Source of the DNA: Pteria penguin
Lineage: Eukaryota > Mollusca > Bivalvia > Pterioida > Pteriidae
Assembly (NCBI GenBank): GCA_035048485.1
Contig: CM068593.1
Location: 795,501 to 859,500 of the forward strand
Direction of reading: 5' to 3'
DNA: 64,000 nucleotides
Under the pieces are notes generated by a model, which saw nothing but the letters and a program-made list of their open reading frames with translations, was not told the DNA's origin and searched no databases. Shown piece after piece: positions 45,758-58,500 of this stretch (position 1 is the first letter of the stretch; the number at the start of each line of letters is the position of its first letter). A program made the translations under genes and the position numbers.

Positions 45758-45835
<78 letters not shown>

Positions 45836-45875
45836 TTTTTTTTTTTTTTTTTATTTTTTTTGTGGGGGGGGGGGG
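45746..45875. repeat. Poly-T tract and poly-G run
   Basis: About 110 bases of T with a few A and G, then about 11 G. Lys-rich frames on the minus strand are artefacts. Confidence 0.97.
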
Positions 45876-45965
45876 CCCTATAATTATCACACATTCCGTC
45901 ACATCATTTTGTATTATTTCCTATCTACTAAGAACGATAACTCGTACTTATCAACATATCACATG

Positions 45966-46206
45966 ACAATCGTCCACGGAGACCATCAAGGAGTTGTGTG
46001 TTGTCCTTGTAGCTGTAGGTAATAAATAATGTTTAAATCATAACAATGATTATTATATAAGACAATAATTACTTTAACCAATTTTCAGGAAGATAAATTA
46101 CGTTCTACTTAAATTCAACTTGATATAAACGTTGATCTCATTGAATATATGGGTTTTCAAAAGTGCGTTCGATAAAATAATAAAACACGGTTCTTTCATG
46201 GTTTAG
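45966..46206 (+). promoter_or_regulatory. Probable 5'-UTR exon end and intron of gene B
   Basis: A candidate donor 'gctgtag|gtaata' (GT at 46019-46020) and an acceptor 'catggtttag' (ends 46206) bracket about 190 bp upstream of the gene B start. The paralog keeps the donor ('gctgtag|gtgaga', GT at 54206-54207) and acceptor ('ccatattag', ends 54332). Paralogy alone does not prove splicing. Confidence 0.5.
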
Positions 46207-46229
46207 ATTAAAACATTCACAATAAAGAA

Positions 46230-47390
46230 ATGTCGACTAAGTACTGTCACTCCTGCCTGAAACGAAGTCGACAAACCCCCGTCTACTGCGCTTGTTATGA
46301 ATGTCGCGAATTTCACTGCAAGAAATGTTCAGAAATACACCTGACATTTAAATCTACAAAAGATCACACTATATATCAACTTCTCCTACCCGCCATTAAC
46401 CCGCCAGTCAATAACGAGGACGAACTCGCTTCTGATTTTCTGAAAACCGATGACAATGATCCACCTTTCGCGGCCCAGGTGGCCGTGATGAGCAGAGAGG
46501 ATAATGGTCAAAATAAACGGGCAGCTTTACCAAGAAGTGACAAGAAATCGTCACGACATGCTGATCCTGCTAACCTGAAAGTTGGACACCGCACAGAAAT
46601 CGATGTGAAAAGGTCTGAAGATAAAACAAGCGTTTTTGTCACTGGTATATTAAGTGTAGCTGGTCAAGTCATCGTAGTAGATAATGCTAATATGATGCTC
46701 AAGTTGTTCAATGATAGCGGTGCTTACCTGTCATCTACTGCTCTCAAGGATGATACACGGGGGATCACACGTGTCAGTGACGAGTCATTCGCGACATGTG
46801 GACCCGGTAACACAGTGTACATATGGAATATACACGGCCAGACGGTAACATGTAGCGATGTTACATTCCGGGTAGACTATGCCGCGGATGGTATCGGGTA
46901 TGACGGTGCGTACAACTGCGTGTTACACAGTGACCACAACACCATCACGTTACTGGACAGGCAGGGGAAACATGTCAAGCACATAAAACCAGAGAAAGCA
47001 TTCGAGAAAGAGACATCATTCGGCTATGATATCTATATGGACGATCACTCCCATGATATATATGTGCCGTGCTGGGATGTCTATAGTAGTATTTTATGTA
47101 TATCTATTCAGGGTGTGCCATTATGGTATACTTTCGTGTCATCTGGTTGGTTCAGTCTGTACGGTATAACGAAAATACTTGGCGTCCTGTGTGTAGCTGA
47201 TATCTCTGGTCGTTGTTTACATTTATTATCAAAAGCTGGAAAATATGAACGTAAACTGATGGAAAGGAAAGATTTGGACGGCGACCCTTTAAACATATAC
47301 TTTGACGATCAGAGAGAAGAGCTGTATGTCAGCTTCGGCACCATTGCAAACAAACGCGACATGATATCAGTGTACTCTGTTGCATGTTAA
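46230..47390 (+). CDS. B-box-like zinc-finger / beta-propeller protein B (386 aa)
   Basis: Intact single-exon paralog of the 379-aa protein at 32670. The zinc finger again uses C6, C9, C22, C25, C30, C33, H37 and H46 (YCHSCLKRS, YECREFHCKKC, KSTKDH). A charged, poorly conserved linker (about 50-120) precedes the propeller: AYLSSTALKDDTRGITRVSD, GNTVYIWNIHGQTVTCSDVT, YDIYMDDHSHDIYVPCW, LHLLSKAGKYERKLMERKDL. The N-terminal finger and the propeller are much better conserved between paralogs than the linker. ATG lies 24 bases after the candidate acceptor. AATAAA follows at 47462-47467. The 379-aa copy diverges more from this one than the broken copy at 54356 does. Confidence 0.87.
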   Translation: MSTKYCHSCLKRSRQTPVYCACYECREFHCKKCSEIHLTFKSTKDHTIYQLLLPAINPPVNNEDELASDFLKTDDNDPPFAAQVAVMSREDNGQNKRAALPRSDKKSSRHADPANLKVGHRTEIDVKRSEDKTSVFVTGILSVAGQVIVVDNANMMLKLFNDSGAYLSSTALKDDTRGITRVSDESFATCGPGNTVYIWNIHGQTVTCSDVTFRVDYAADGIGYDGAYNCVLHSDHNTITLLDRQGKHVKHIKPEKAFEKETSFGYDIYMDDHSHDIYVPCWDVYSSILCISIQGVPLWYTFVSSGWFSLYGITKILGVLCVADISGRCLHLLSKAGKYERKLMERKDLDGDPLNIYFDDQREELYVSFGTIANKRDMISVYSVAC

Positions 47391-47461
47391 TTTGTTGTAG
47401 ATAGTATACACTAGCACTGTACAGGGTATGTATATGTGAAAGAAATATTACAAACTTACAA

Positions 47462-47467
47462 AATAAA
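47462..47467 (+). promoter_or_regulatory. Polyadenylation signal of gene B
   Basis: Canonical AATAAA 72 bases after the stop codon. The broken paralog has 'gaataaaa' at the equivalent place (about 55554). Confidence 0.7.
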
Positions 47468-50400
47468 AGATAGCAAATTGAAGATATAAACTTTATAATA
47501 GTAAATTGAAGTGAAAATTGGCAAGTTTATAAAAGTACAGAAATCATGGTTTTATTTGAAGGCAAAGTAATTTGCATTGACATCCATCAGTTCGTATTCT
47601 GGAGGCACGGTGGTTCACAGGGACGCGTTACGCTGAGATAGTAAATAAAACAAATCTGAACACGAAATCCACTGTCCTTATTTGGAAATAAATAACCTTG
47701 TATCTCGTGAACAGAAGGAATTCAGAATCTCATTTGAAATGGATTTTATAAAGTTTAAGTCATAATATATGAAGAAGGTATATCTCATCTAGAATATATA
47801 ATAATTTCGTGTTATTATATAATGTATTTCAAATATCCAGAATGTCGATGATACAGACATTTTAATGTAAATTTGCACATTTTCATTAATGCACAGGTTT
47901 TGTCTTCTCATAAAGCATTCATCCATCCTATTTATTCTTTCTATTTTTTTTTCTACACTCTGTATTTCATGTTGAAAATGAGACGAGATGAATTGGGTTT
48001 GGAAATAATCTGTCATTCACTGCATCTATTCGTCTGCCATCTTCTTATCATATCGTGATATATATATTTATTAATCAGTTATTAATTATAATAATAATAA
48101 ATGGTATATAAATGTACGACCTATGTCCTTGGTACATATACATTCAAGGTCATTTGCCAAAAATGTCAAGACCTTTTATTGTCATATAAATAATAAAATT
48201 AATACATGTCTATGGTCAATGGTAGATACACAAGAGCACAATCCACTTGTTAAGAAAGGAAATTTTATCAAAAGAATAGTTTATGACTATTTTTGAAGAC
48301 GCACACCCCTTGGTACAAACTGTGAAGCTTAACCATCCTTGGCACGGTATAACACAATATCAAAATTATCATCATTTGCTAATGCAACGAATAAAACATG
48401 GAAATAAAATATGCCTAATGCGTCAGATACGTGCTGTCACCGCTCTCTTGACGAGAAGTAAAACAATCTACAGATTACACATCTACTATTTCCATTTTTT
48501 GTTCTTCATTTTTATGATCTATACAATGTATTTAAAAGTCTAAAAACATTTATCTCCCAATATATATGAAGAAATTTCTATCAGAAGGGCTATTTGAAAG
48601 TTTCTTATAAAAGTTTCTACGATTTTTGTGGCTTTTTGTTTTAATTTCAGTCTTTAGTCACTTATCAAAAACACAATAAGCAAGAGAATATATTATTTGA
48701 GATGTCTTTAAGTAGTTGTTTGGGAATAAGCACATTGTTCTAATATGAGCAATATACTTTCGCATCGGCCTCTTGTTTGAAGTCTTTTGAAACTGTATTT
48801 ATGTTATTTACTTTTTTTATATTCATTAATTTATTTGGGTTTTTTTTTTATTTTTGACATATTTTAGCATCATTTACTCTATTCAACGTAAAGTAACACG
48901 TTAATAGTCTTTTGTCAGTTGTCTAAAGCACAATCAGCCAAAGCATATATAAATCCTGAAATTTCTTCAAGCAGTCAGGTATTTTGTGGATATAAGCAAA
49001 TTTAGTTCAGATGGGCAAGATATGTCTACTTCTGTCTTTTGCCTAAGATATACAAAGGGGGATGTTTTACATAATTAATAATTAATGATAAACTTTGATG
49101 GACATTTTATTCATAACTAATTGAGCGATATTGAAATATCTGTAGGGTTGAAGCACCAAATATTCCCCACACATATTCCTATTTTTCAACCATATTTGAC
49201 AAGTGATTGATCAAAGGTTGGCCAACAACTGCCCTAGAGGGTACCGTCATTTTAATTTTTTAATACAGTGAATAGGATGGTTTGACTTAGTGTTCTTTTC
49301 TCCTTCATGTGCTCATATGTGCATATTTATGTAATTACTTCCTCATTGTGATATGTTGTTTCGACAGGTTTTGCATTCAACGAGAGGACGCTTACTACAC
49401 CCGGGCACCTGATCTCACTTCGATTTAACAGGGGTTCGCATTTGCCTGAGTGTGACAGTAGGCACGATATTGTCCTCTTGTCTACGTGATATAGTTAATC
49501 CTTCAGTACTATGTCGTTGTGCATATCAGATCAGACGATTGCATCATCAAACTGAACGTTTCAGAGGGAGATAGAAGGATGCCTTAAGAAGTGTTATTTT
49601 ATTGTTTTTAAATGCATTTTCAAATCAACTTCTCTCGTTACCTTTTTACAGATCTTTTCAGATTTTGTTACTTTTTACTATTTTCCTCAAAATGAAAAAA
49701 CAGTGCTTTTTCAGTCTAGAAACGAGTTCAGACCTTTGATATGTAGGGGTCCCGACTAACAGTCAGAGGATACAATATTCAGGACCATATCTCCTCTAAA
49801 GGAGGTTTAAACAAGGTCCGTCATTTAGTCCCAACTGCCCTGTTAGTCAGATACAATCTCGGTATTTCGTAAAGCAAGACACAAACAAATAGATAGGCAT
49901 AATTCATGTGCGCATGTCATATATAACACGGATATTCACAAAAGGAATCTAGTAAAGATATAAATGAAAATCAAATACTGAAACTGCCAGGTAAAATCAT
50001 TACGTTCAGTGATCATGAAGTACAAACATCTATTCACAAAAATATTGGAATGCGAAATGATGAAGCATGGCTTATTAAACACTGGGCTTTTTCAGTTTGA
50101 AAATCCATTCTTTTTATTTCTCGATTCTCCTTCACGATTATATAATACATGATAATGGTACGTTTAAACATAATGACAGGGTTATCTCTTTAAATACTCT
50201 TTAAGGAAAAAGAGGAGTTACTGGCTCAGTTATTTGGCAGAAGTCACCATGGAGCTATACAATACATGAATATCAATAATATACTAGCACATATAACCCG
50301 TTACAAAAATATTTGATTGTAGTGCAATTACGATACCGACTTAGGACGGTTATTTAATTTGACAAAAGCCAAAGAAATGGTGTGGTGAAAGCATTCACCT

Positions 50401-51000
50401 TACCACGCTTTATGTCTTACACGATTTCCACAATGCGTCTGTCAATCATCAATCGGGTCATTGAATGAGTGCATATGTTACTTTATTATGTAATTTGAAA
50501 AATGGAGGGTATTCATTGTCAAAACTTTAGTTATTTACAGATGTAAACTACATTGAAGATGTATCCTTTGCATTTGTACTTTATACAAATTTATTTTTGA
50601 CACTTTAACTTGTCACAGTTGTATCTTTTACATATGCACATCCATGGTAAGTTTTCACTGTGCAAAACCATTCCGGTGAAACATTACGTTTGTATTTATG
50701 TATATTTGAATGTTCGTTTTTCTACAAAAAGTGTATTTTGCATTTCTAAATACTTCCATATAAAGCTTTGCAGAATATATGCATTCCACTTCTACACTGT
50801 AAAGACTACATGTTGGAAGCATTGCATTGCCCTTATTTGGAAAGTGACTTGTGCACTCATACATTTGTCAGAAGCCGAGGAAGTCCTCGATTGGGGCATG
50901 TGTTGACTCGTGCGTTTTGTATCCAAAATTTGTCGTCATTAAAGCGAAAATGGACAGTCTTCATTATACGTCATTAAATAATCAGTAATCGGGTTATGTT
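47468..51000. repeat. Paralogous segment 1 (3' flank of gene B)
   Basis: Large parts match 55504-59010 in order: 'gtctgccatcttcttatcat' (48030) with 56521; 'gaagacgcacacccc' (48295) with 56742; 'gggctatttgaaagtttctt' (48587) with 57277; 'cgggcacctgatctcacttc' (49400) with 57692; 'gtcccgactaacagtcagag' (49750) with 58019; 'ttcactgtgcaaaaccattc' (50654) with 58822. It includes Penelope 3'-tail fragments at 49690-49860 and 50205-50400. No gene is seen inside. Confidence 0.8.
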
Positions 51001-51180
51001 GCGTGTTTCCGACGATTTTCCAAATATGGGCAATACAATTCAAACATGTAGACTTTACAGATGCAGAATTGTAATGTTTATATTCTGCAAGGTTGAATAA
51101 TCTATCAACCTATCTATCAACCAATCTATCCTTGATTTCCTAAAGGTGATGGGGTTCACCGAGCTACAGACTTCATTAAC
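51001..51180. other. Junction between paralogous segment and satellite block 2
   Basis: It ends with 'aggtgatggggttcaccgag' and 'ctacagacttca', the lead-in also present at 62790-62825. Confidence 0.6.
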
Positions 51181-51640
51181 CCGCTTCACTCCATCAAGCT
51201 TAGTTTTAGTTCATTCCCCACAGATTTAGTCCATCAGGCCACAGCTTTTGTCCATCAGGCCACAGTTTTATTCTACCAGGTCACTGCATTGGTCCTTCGG
51301 GCAATAGTTCTAGTTTCTAACGCTAGAGCTTTAGTCTATCAGGCCTCAGTTTTAGTCTACTAGATCACAGCTTTGGTGCATCAGGCCAGATATTTAGTCC
51401 ATTAGGCCACAGCTTTACTCCATCAGATCAAACGTTGTCTTTTAGACCACAGCTTTAGCCCATCAGACCACAGATTTAGTCCATCAGACCACAACTTTTT
51501 CATCAGACCTCAGACTCAATCCATCAGACCACAACTTTTTCATCAGACCTCAGACTCAATCCATCAGACCACAACTTTAATCCATTAGGCAACAGCTTTA
51601 GTCCATCACACCACAACTTTTCCATCAGACCACAACGGGC
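51181..51640 (+). repeat. 22-bp degenerate satellite, block 2
   Basis: About 20 copies of 'tttagtccatcaggccacag' type units. A 46-bp sub-block ('accacaactttttcatcaga') is itself duplicated near 51490-51570. Confidence 0.88.
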
Positions 51641-52495
51641 TAGGGTCAGTAAAAATAGTGCGACGGCATAAAAAAAAGGGATTTTTCAAAATAAAAATTT
51701 TAAGATTTTATTTTCTTAATTTACTTAAATAAGACTTATATTTTCATTTACAAACAGGGAATAGTAAAAAAAACCATTATTTTCATGTGCTACAGGACGA
51801 TGAAGTAGCGCATGATAGCAGAAAAAGTAAAAAAAAAACCAACGAGATTTTTTAATTTCACAAGGAAAATTAGAATTGACCTGATGAATGTTCATTGAAA
51901 TAATTTTGCATACTTGTGAGAAATAAAGAATTCAATCATAATACAAAATGTTTTGAATGAGCACTTGTGTGGCCAACCTTAAAATAAAACTTTTTAAAGT
52001 TTCCGTATTCTGTAGCAGATGAAAATCAAAGCATAATAATTCCTTTTCCCATAGGGTCCCATGATCAATTACCAAAAACCCAGCAAGATTTTCACTACTT
52101 TTTGCATCTTAGCTTTGTATAATCCATATATCAAAACGTTTGTCAGACACTCCTCTGTCAGAATTATAGATCATCAATATTGATTTCGAAAAATCTTGCT
52201 GGAAAGGGATCAAACCCCCCACTCTATCCCCCCCCCCCAAAAAAAAAATTGCCAACTTTCAAATGTAAAGAACCTTTTTTAGGTCATAAAATCTTTATAT
52301 TAGCGAAATGATGTTAAAATTTGTGATTTTACCGCACAGTCAATCTTTATTTATAGACTCATCACAAAGAATGCCATCCAATCAGAACCCCTGATACAGT
52401 GAAATAGTATTCCCTCTTTCCCTACTGTAGATCAGTCAATCACACGTCTCGTTAATAACCATTCTTTAACCTATACAAGACCATAGACTGTAGTT
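51641..52495. other. Intergenic, no gene seen
   Basis: AT-rich with a poly-C/poly-A run near 52230-52250. No feature is supported. Confidence 0.5.
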
Positions 52496-52915
52496 TTTAT
52501 CCCTTCGCAACAGCGTTGCAATAGGGATTGTTGTAATGATACCGTCGTTGGTGCGTTCATGGGTGCATGTGTCTGAAACAAAACATCGTAGACACCCTGG
52601 ACGTTACAGTTTTGGCCCCATTGGAATGATACTTCATATATGACTTAAATATAATGAGAAAAAGATCTCATTGACTTTGAGGCTAAAAGGTCAAAGGTTA
52701 AGGTCACTAGAAGTCATCATAGATGAACCATGTAGGCACACTAGAAGTCACAGTTTTGGCCCCATAGAGTTCATACTTCACATATGGCTCAAGAAACATC
52801 ACTATTTACTTGGGAGTCAACAGGTCAAAGGTCAGGGTAAGTATAGTACCATGAATTTTGCTGCGGCGCTTGACGTAGATCTCGCTCCTGTCGTTTAATT
52901 TGTAGATTAAAAGAA
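52496..52915. repeat. Dispersed repeat fragment
   Basis: 'cagttttggccccatt' and 'cagttttggccccataga' recur within about 140 bp (52604 and 52750), with 'aaaggtcaaaggttaaggtc' and 'caggtcaaaggtcagggtaa'. This is a degenerate tandem pair without coding capacity. Confidence 0.5.
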
Positions 52916-53189
52916 TCGTTGCCAAAATCCCATTGCCAATCCGCTTATATTTTTATTTTAATTTTAATATTTTTTTTAGATTTATGTATGTTGTTATCTT
53001 ACATAAGAACTGTCATTTATTCTTCTGCAGTAAAAATTGCGTACGTTAAACTCAGAATATCTTTCATTACATATCTTGACCCCAATGACCTCACATTTTT
53101 ACTTTTTACTGATTATTTCCAGAAATCCATGATTTTCCATTAAAAAAAACAACACCAACATATCATAATACGTCGATCATATATTATTT

Positions 53190-53503
53190 CAAACGCAACA
53201 AAAGCCGGCGTGGCCTAGTGGTGTCGCGCTCGCCTCCCTCTCGGGAGGCCGGGGTTCGTGTCCCGCTCTGGTCATGTCGGTGTCCTGTCTTTCGGACAGT
53301 AAAGATCGAGGCCCCGTGTCTTGGTATGCATGACACGTTAAAGATCCCACACTGCTTCGGGTGGTTCCGGTGCAAAAATCAAAATTTGTAAGCCCCGCAT
53401 CAGTCATATGTTTTCTATATTTATTTTACCATATACGTGAAATATTCGTTGTGTGACGTTAAACAAAAATCAATCAATCCATCAATCAATCAAACGCAAC
53501 AAA
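53190..53503 (+). mobile_element. tRNA-derived SINE, first family, perfect target duplication
   Basis: The SINE is 53203-53490: 'gtggcctagtggtgtcgcgc' (box A), 'cggggttcgtgtcccgc' (box B region), 'cctgtctttcggacagtaaa', 'catatacgtgaaatattcg' and a (AATC)n tail. It is flanked by 'caaacgcaacaaa' at 53190-53202 and 53491-53503. Confidence 0.93.
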
Positions 53504-53559
53504 TATCTAAATGTACATATCTTAAAAAGATCTGAATGAAATCTGGGATCTGAAAACAT

Positions 53560-53835
53560 CAAATGCACTGTGACCTTGACCTTAAAGGTATGACCTTCAA
53601 GGTCATGTCCCAATTTTGAGACATGGGCAATAATTCTGTGACATATTATTCAAATGAAGGCTGTCAAAAGTTATGGCCTAGACAAGTCCTACACATCGAA
53701 TATTTTGTGACCTTCGATTTTGGAGGTATAACCTTAGCTCAAGGTTATAACACATCGTCTTCCCATAGTGACAATTTCTACCAACTATGAAGTTATTCCA
53801 AACGAGTATATAGAAACTATGCCTCTGACAAAGTG
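53560..53835. repeat. Fragment of the 42.8-44.5 kb tandem family
   Basis: 'actgtgaccttgaccttaaa', 'ttctgtgacatattattcaa', 'gttatggcctagacaag' and 'accttagctcaaggttataa' match that family's phrases. Confidence 0.6.
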
Positions 53836-53983
53836 TTACCTTGATTAGATTCCAAAAATCTGTGAATTCAACATTTTCTATGGGAAAAACAACAAAACCT
53901 TTGTTTTCAAAGTGGGACAAAATTAAGCCCTTACTGACCCTAGTCCTTTTTCCATCAGAACACATACATATGTATTTATGTCT

Positions 53984-53986
53984 GTC

Positions 53987-54018
<32 letters not shown>

Positions 54019-54083
54019 TGTATGTATGTATGTATGTATGTATGTATGTATGTATGTATGTATGTATGTATGTATGTATGTAT
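53984..54083. repeat. (TATG)n microsatellite
   Basis: About 23 tandem TATG units. The Met-Tyr-Val-Cys repeating frame is an artefact. Confidence 0.97.
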
Positions 54084-54355
54084 TGTTTTGAGGCGTCTGC
54101 AAGTCTGCTACGGCGTACGGCCTATAATTCGTGCCTATCAACCTATCACATGACAGTCGTTCACGGAGACCAACAAAGGGTTGCGTGTTGCTTTTGTAGC
54201 TGTAGGTGAGAAATAATGTTTTTCATAGCAATAATTATGATATAAGACAATAATTACTCTATCCTATTCTCGTGAAGATAATTGACTTTCTACTTAAATT
54301 CAACTTGATATAAAAGTTCTTTTCCATATTAGATTAGAACATTCATATCAAAGAA

Positions 54356-55503
54356 ATGTCTACTAAGTACCGTCACTCCTGTTTGAAACGAAGTCGACGC
54401 ACCCCCGTCTTCTGCGCTTGTTATGAATGTCGTGAATTCTACTGCAAAAATGTTCAGAAATACACCTGACATTTAAATCTACAAAACAACACACTATATA
54501 TCAACTTATCCTACCCGCCATTACCCCGCAAGTCAATAACGAAGACGAACTCGCTTCTGATTTTGTGGAAACCGATGACAGTGATCCATCTTTCGTGGCC
54601 CAGGTGGCCGTGATGAGCAGAGAGGGTAAAGGTCAAAGTAAACGTGTAGCTTAACAAGCAATCGTCACGACAAGCTGATCATGGTAATCTGAAAGCTTGA
54701 CAACGCAAGGAAATCAATGACAAAATTTCTGAATATAAAACAAGTGTTTTTGTCATTGGTAACATTAACTGTAACTGGTCAAGTCGTCGTAATATATAAT
54801 GCTCACAAGATGTTCAAGTTCTTAAATGATAATAGTATTTACCTGTCATCTACTGCTCTCAAGGATGATACACGGGCGATCACACGTGTCAGTGACGAGT
54901 TATTCGCGAGATGTGGACCCAGTAAAACAGTGTACATATGGAATATACACGGCAGGAAAGCAACATATAGTGATGTTACATACCGGGTAGAGTATGCCAC
55001 GAACGCTATCATGTATGATGGGACACACTACTGTGTTCTACATAGTGACCACACCACCATCACGATACTGCACAAGCAAGGGAATAACGTCCAGCACATA
55101 AAACCAGAGAAAGCATTCAAGAAGGACATAACATTTGGCTGGGATATCTATAAGGACGATCACTCACATAAAATATACCTGTCATGCTGGGGTGTCAATA
55201 GTGGTGTATTATGTGTGTCTGTTCAGGGTGAGCCATTATGGTTCACTCCAGAGTCATCTGGCCGGTTCAGTCTGTACGGTATAACAGAATTATTCGCAGT
55301 CTTGTGTGTAGCTGATGTCTCCGGTCGTTGTTTACATTTATTATCGAAAGCGGGAAAGTATGAACGTAAACTGATGGAGAGGAAAGATTTGCACGGCGAC
55401 ACTTTGTACATGTATTATGACGATCACAGAAAAGGCTGTATGTCAGCTTTGGCACCATAGCAAAAAACGCGACGTGATATCAGTGTTCTCCGTCACGTGT
55501 TAA
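54356..55503 (+). pseudogene. B-box/propeller gene C, frameshifted
   Basis: A clear paralog of gene B, broken in several places. The first zinc ligand is lost (C6 to R: KYRHSCLKRS). A one-base deletion at about 54449 ('tgcaaaaatgttc' for 'tgcaagaaatgttc') shifts the frame inside the zinc finger. Small deletions and a stop lie near 54650-54700. A one-base deletion near 55432 ('agaaaaggctg' for 'agagaagagctg') removes the native C terminus. Between breaks a 247-codon frame (54717-55460) keeps the propeller: STALKDDTRAITRVSD, VYIWNIHGRKAT, LHLLSKAGKYERKLMERKDL. Polyadenylation and 5' splice signals are still recognisable, so decay is recent. A transcript could exist, but a full-length protein could not. 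Confidence 0.85.
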
Positions 55504-58500
55504 CTTGTTGTAGATTTTATACACTACGACGGTAGGGTATATAGTGTATGTATGAATAAAACATTACAAACAAACAAACAAAATAATTCTAGATATACCC
55601 TTTATAAAGTTAAATTGAAGGAAGAAAGAAAAGTTCCTGACTCGGCCGTATGACAGAATTTAATGTAATGATATGAAAAAAAACCCCACAAGAACATCAC
55701 AAATATATTTGATTGTAGTGCAGTTACGACTCCGACTTAGGACTTTTATCTCATATGACAATTGCCAATCAATTCATGTGCTTAACCAGTATACGGGGCT
55801 ACCTTTCCATTCACCGCTACGGCAAAATAATCACAGAACACGCATTAAAAAATATAAATATTACCCCATACAGAGATTAAGGTTCAACAAGTGTCTCGAG
55901 TTAAGGTTCTTACTTGGAAATACATAATCTTTTATCTTGTAATCAGAGAAAGAAATATGAAGTATTTAATGTAATTAATGATATGCAAAAATACATAAGA
56001 ACATCACAAAAATATTCGATTATAGTGCAGTTACGATAGGACTCGAGTTGATTTGACAATTGCCAATCAATTGGTGTGCTTAGCCGGTATACGGTGCTAC
56101 TTTCCTATTCATCGCAACAGCAGAATAATCAGAGGACACGGATTTAAAAGTATAAAAATTCCTCCATACAGAGATTAAGGGTCAACAAGTAACTCAAGTG
56201 GAGTATTTAATTTGGAAATACAAAATGGTGTATCTTGTAAACAGGAAGGAACCAGAATCTCTTTGCCAATTCAACTGGATTTTATAAAAATTATGTCTTA
56301 ATATATAAAGCTATGTCTCTTGAATCTAGTTTATATAACAATTTCGAGTTATCATATAATGTATTTTAAATGCATACAAATTTTGTTTACTCTTTGTAAT
56401 CAAATATATGTTCTTGTAAAGAACCGTGTTATAATTTTTCTACGCTCTCTGTTTCCTGTTGAAAAAGAGACGAGGTTAAGTGGGGTTGGAAATAATCTTT
56501 TTCATTCACTGCATCTATCCGTCTGCCATCTTCATATCATTTAACGGTGATAAATCCGGTATTTTCATAAATGGTATATACATGTATAGCACAAGATGTT
56601 ATTACATATACACTCGAGGTCATATGTCAAGACCTTTAATTGAATATTAAAATTAATAATGGGCAATGGTGCATCTAAGGGATCATAATCCACTTGAAAT
56701 TTTACCAAAAGAAGTAGTTAATAACCACTTTGAACCATTTTGAAGACGCACATCCCATGTGAAGCTTAACTAACCCTGACAAGGTATAACACAATGTCAA
56801 TATTATTTGCTCAGTGCAACAAATAAAACATGGAAATAACATACGAGACGTAAAACAACAATCTAAAGGTATTACATGGGTTTTTATTATTATTATGATT
56901 TTCTTATTCTTCTTCTTCTTTTTTATTATTTTTTTATTTTCATTATTTTTTTTATTATTATTATTATTTTGTTTATGTTTTTTGTGTTTTGGGGGGTTTT
57001 TTTGCCTTCTAACGCGCTATAATGTGTCGTCCATTGTCCTCAAACTTTCTATACTTTCGACTTTTCCTATAGAACAGCTGCGGGAATTCTCATCAAACCT
57101 TTTAGGTGTTAGGGATGAAGTGCTAAAGCTCACCTTCAAGTGTTGATCGAAATCGAAAGTGGATGAAAGTGTCTTCTTCGAAATCCATTACTTATTCACA
57201 TTTTTTATGATCTAAACAATGTATTTAAAAGTCATAAAGCATTTATCTGCCAGCATTTATTAAGAAATCTCTATTTGAAGGGCTATTTGAAAGTTTCTTT
57301 TCAAAGTTACTTGGCTTATTATTGCTTTTCATTTTTAATTTAAGTCTTCAGTCACTTATCAAAAATATACTAAGCAAGAGAATATATTTATCTGAAATGT
57401 CTTCAAGTAGTTGTTTGAGAATAAGCAAATTGTTCTGATATGAGAAATACAGTTCCCTTTGGGCCTCTTGTTTGAAGTCTTTTTTCCAATATTAAAAAAG
57501 GGGGATGTGTATACACAATTGATAATTAATAATTAATAACTAATTGAGAGATATGGATGAAATATCTGTAGGGTTGAAGCACTAAAGATTCCCTACATAT
57601 ATTGTTATTTTCGACCATATTCATCGATTTGATATGTTGCTGCAGGACTTTTGCGACGGATGTTGCGTGCAATCAGGGACGTTTACTTCTCCCGTGCACC
57701 TGGTTTCACCTCGATTTAATTGGGGTTCCCATTTGTCTGAATGTGACACCAGGCACGATATTATCCTTTCTCTACGTGATATGGTTAACCCTTCGGTACT
57801 TCTTCATTGTTTACTTCAGATCAGACTATTGTATCATCAATGTTAATGTTTCAGAGGGAGCTAAAGAAGTGTTGTTGCTTTAAAATGCATTTTCAAATCC
57901 CTTTTCGTTATCTTTTTTACAGATCTTTTCAGATTTTGTTACTTTTTACCATTTTCAACAAAATAAGAAAGCAGTGCTCTTTCGGTCTGGAAACGAGCTA
58001 ATACCCTTGACTTGTAGGAGTACCGACTAATAGTGAGAGGGGACAAGGTTCAGGACCCTGAATGAGGTTTCAACTAGGCATGTCATTTAGTCCCCATCGT
58101 CCTGTAAGTCAGATACAAACTCGGTATATCCCAAAGCAAGACACAAACATATAAACTGGTATAATTCATGTGCGCGTGTAGTATCGAACACGGATATTCA
58201 CAACATTAATCTAGTAAAGATATGAACTAAAATGAAATACTGAAACCGCCAGGTAAAGTCATTGAGTTCAATGATCATGAAGTACAAACATCTATTCACA
58301 AAAATATTGCAATGCGACATGACGAAGCACGGCTTATTAAATATTGAGATTTGTCAGCTTCAATTCAAAATGCAATCCTTTTATTTCTCGATTCTCCTTC
58401 ACGATTATATAATACATGATGATGGCACGTTTAAACATGATAACAGCGCTATCTCTTTAAATATTCTTTAAATACACTTGTCTAGATTTGTAAACATTCA

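Noticed and set aside
45687..45902. Lysine-rich 71-codon frame
   Set aside because: It is the complement of the poly-T tract.
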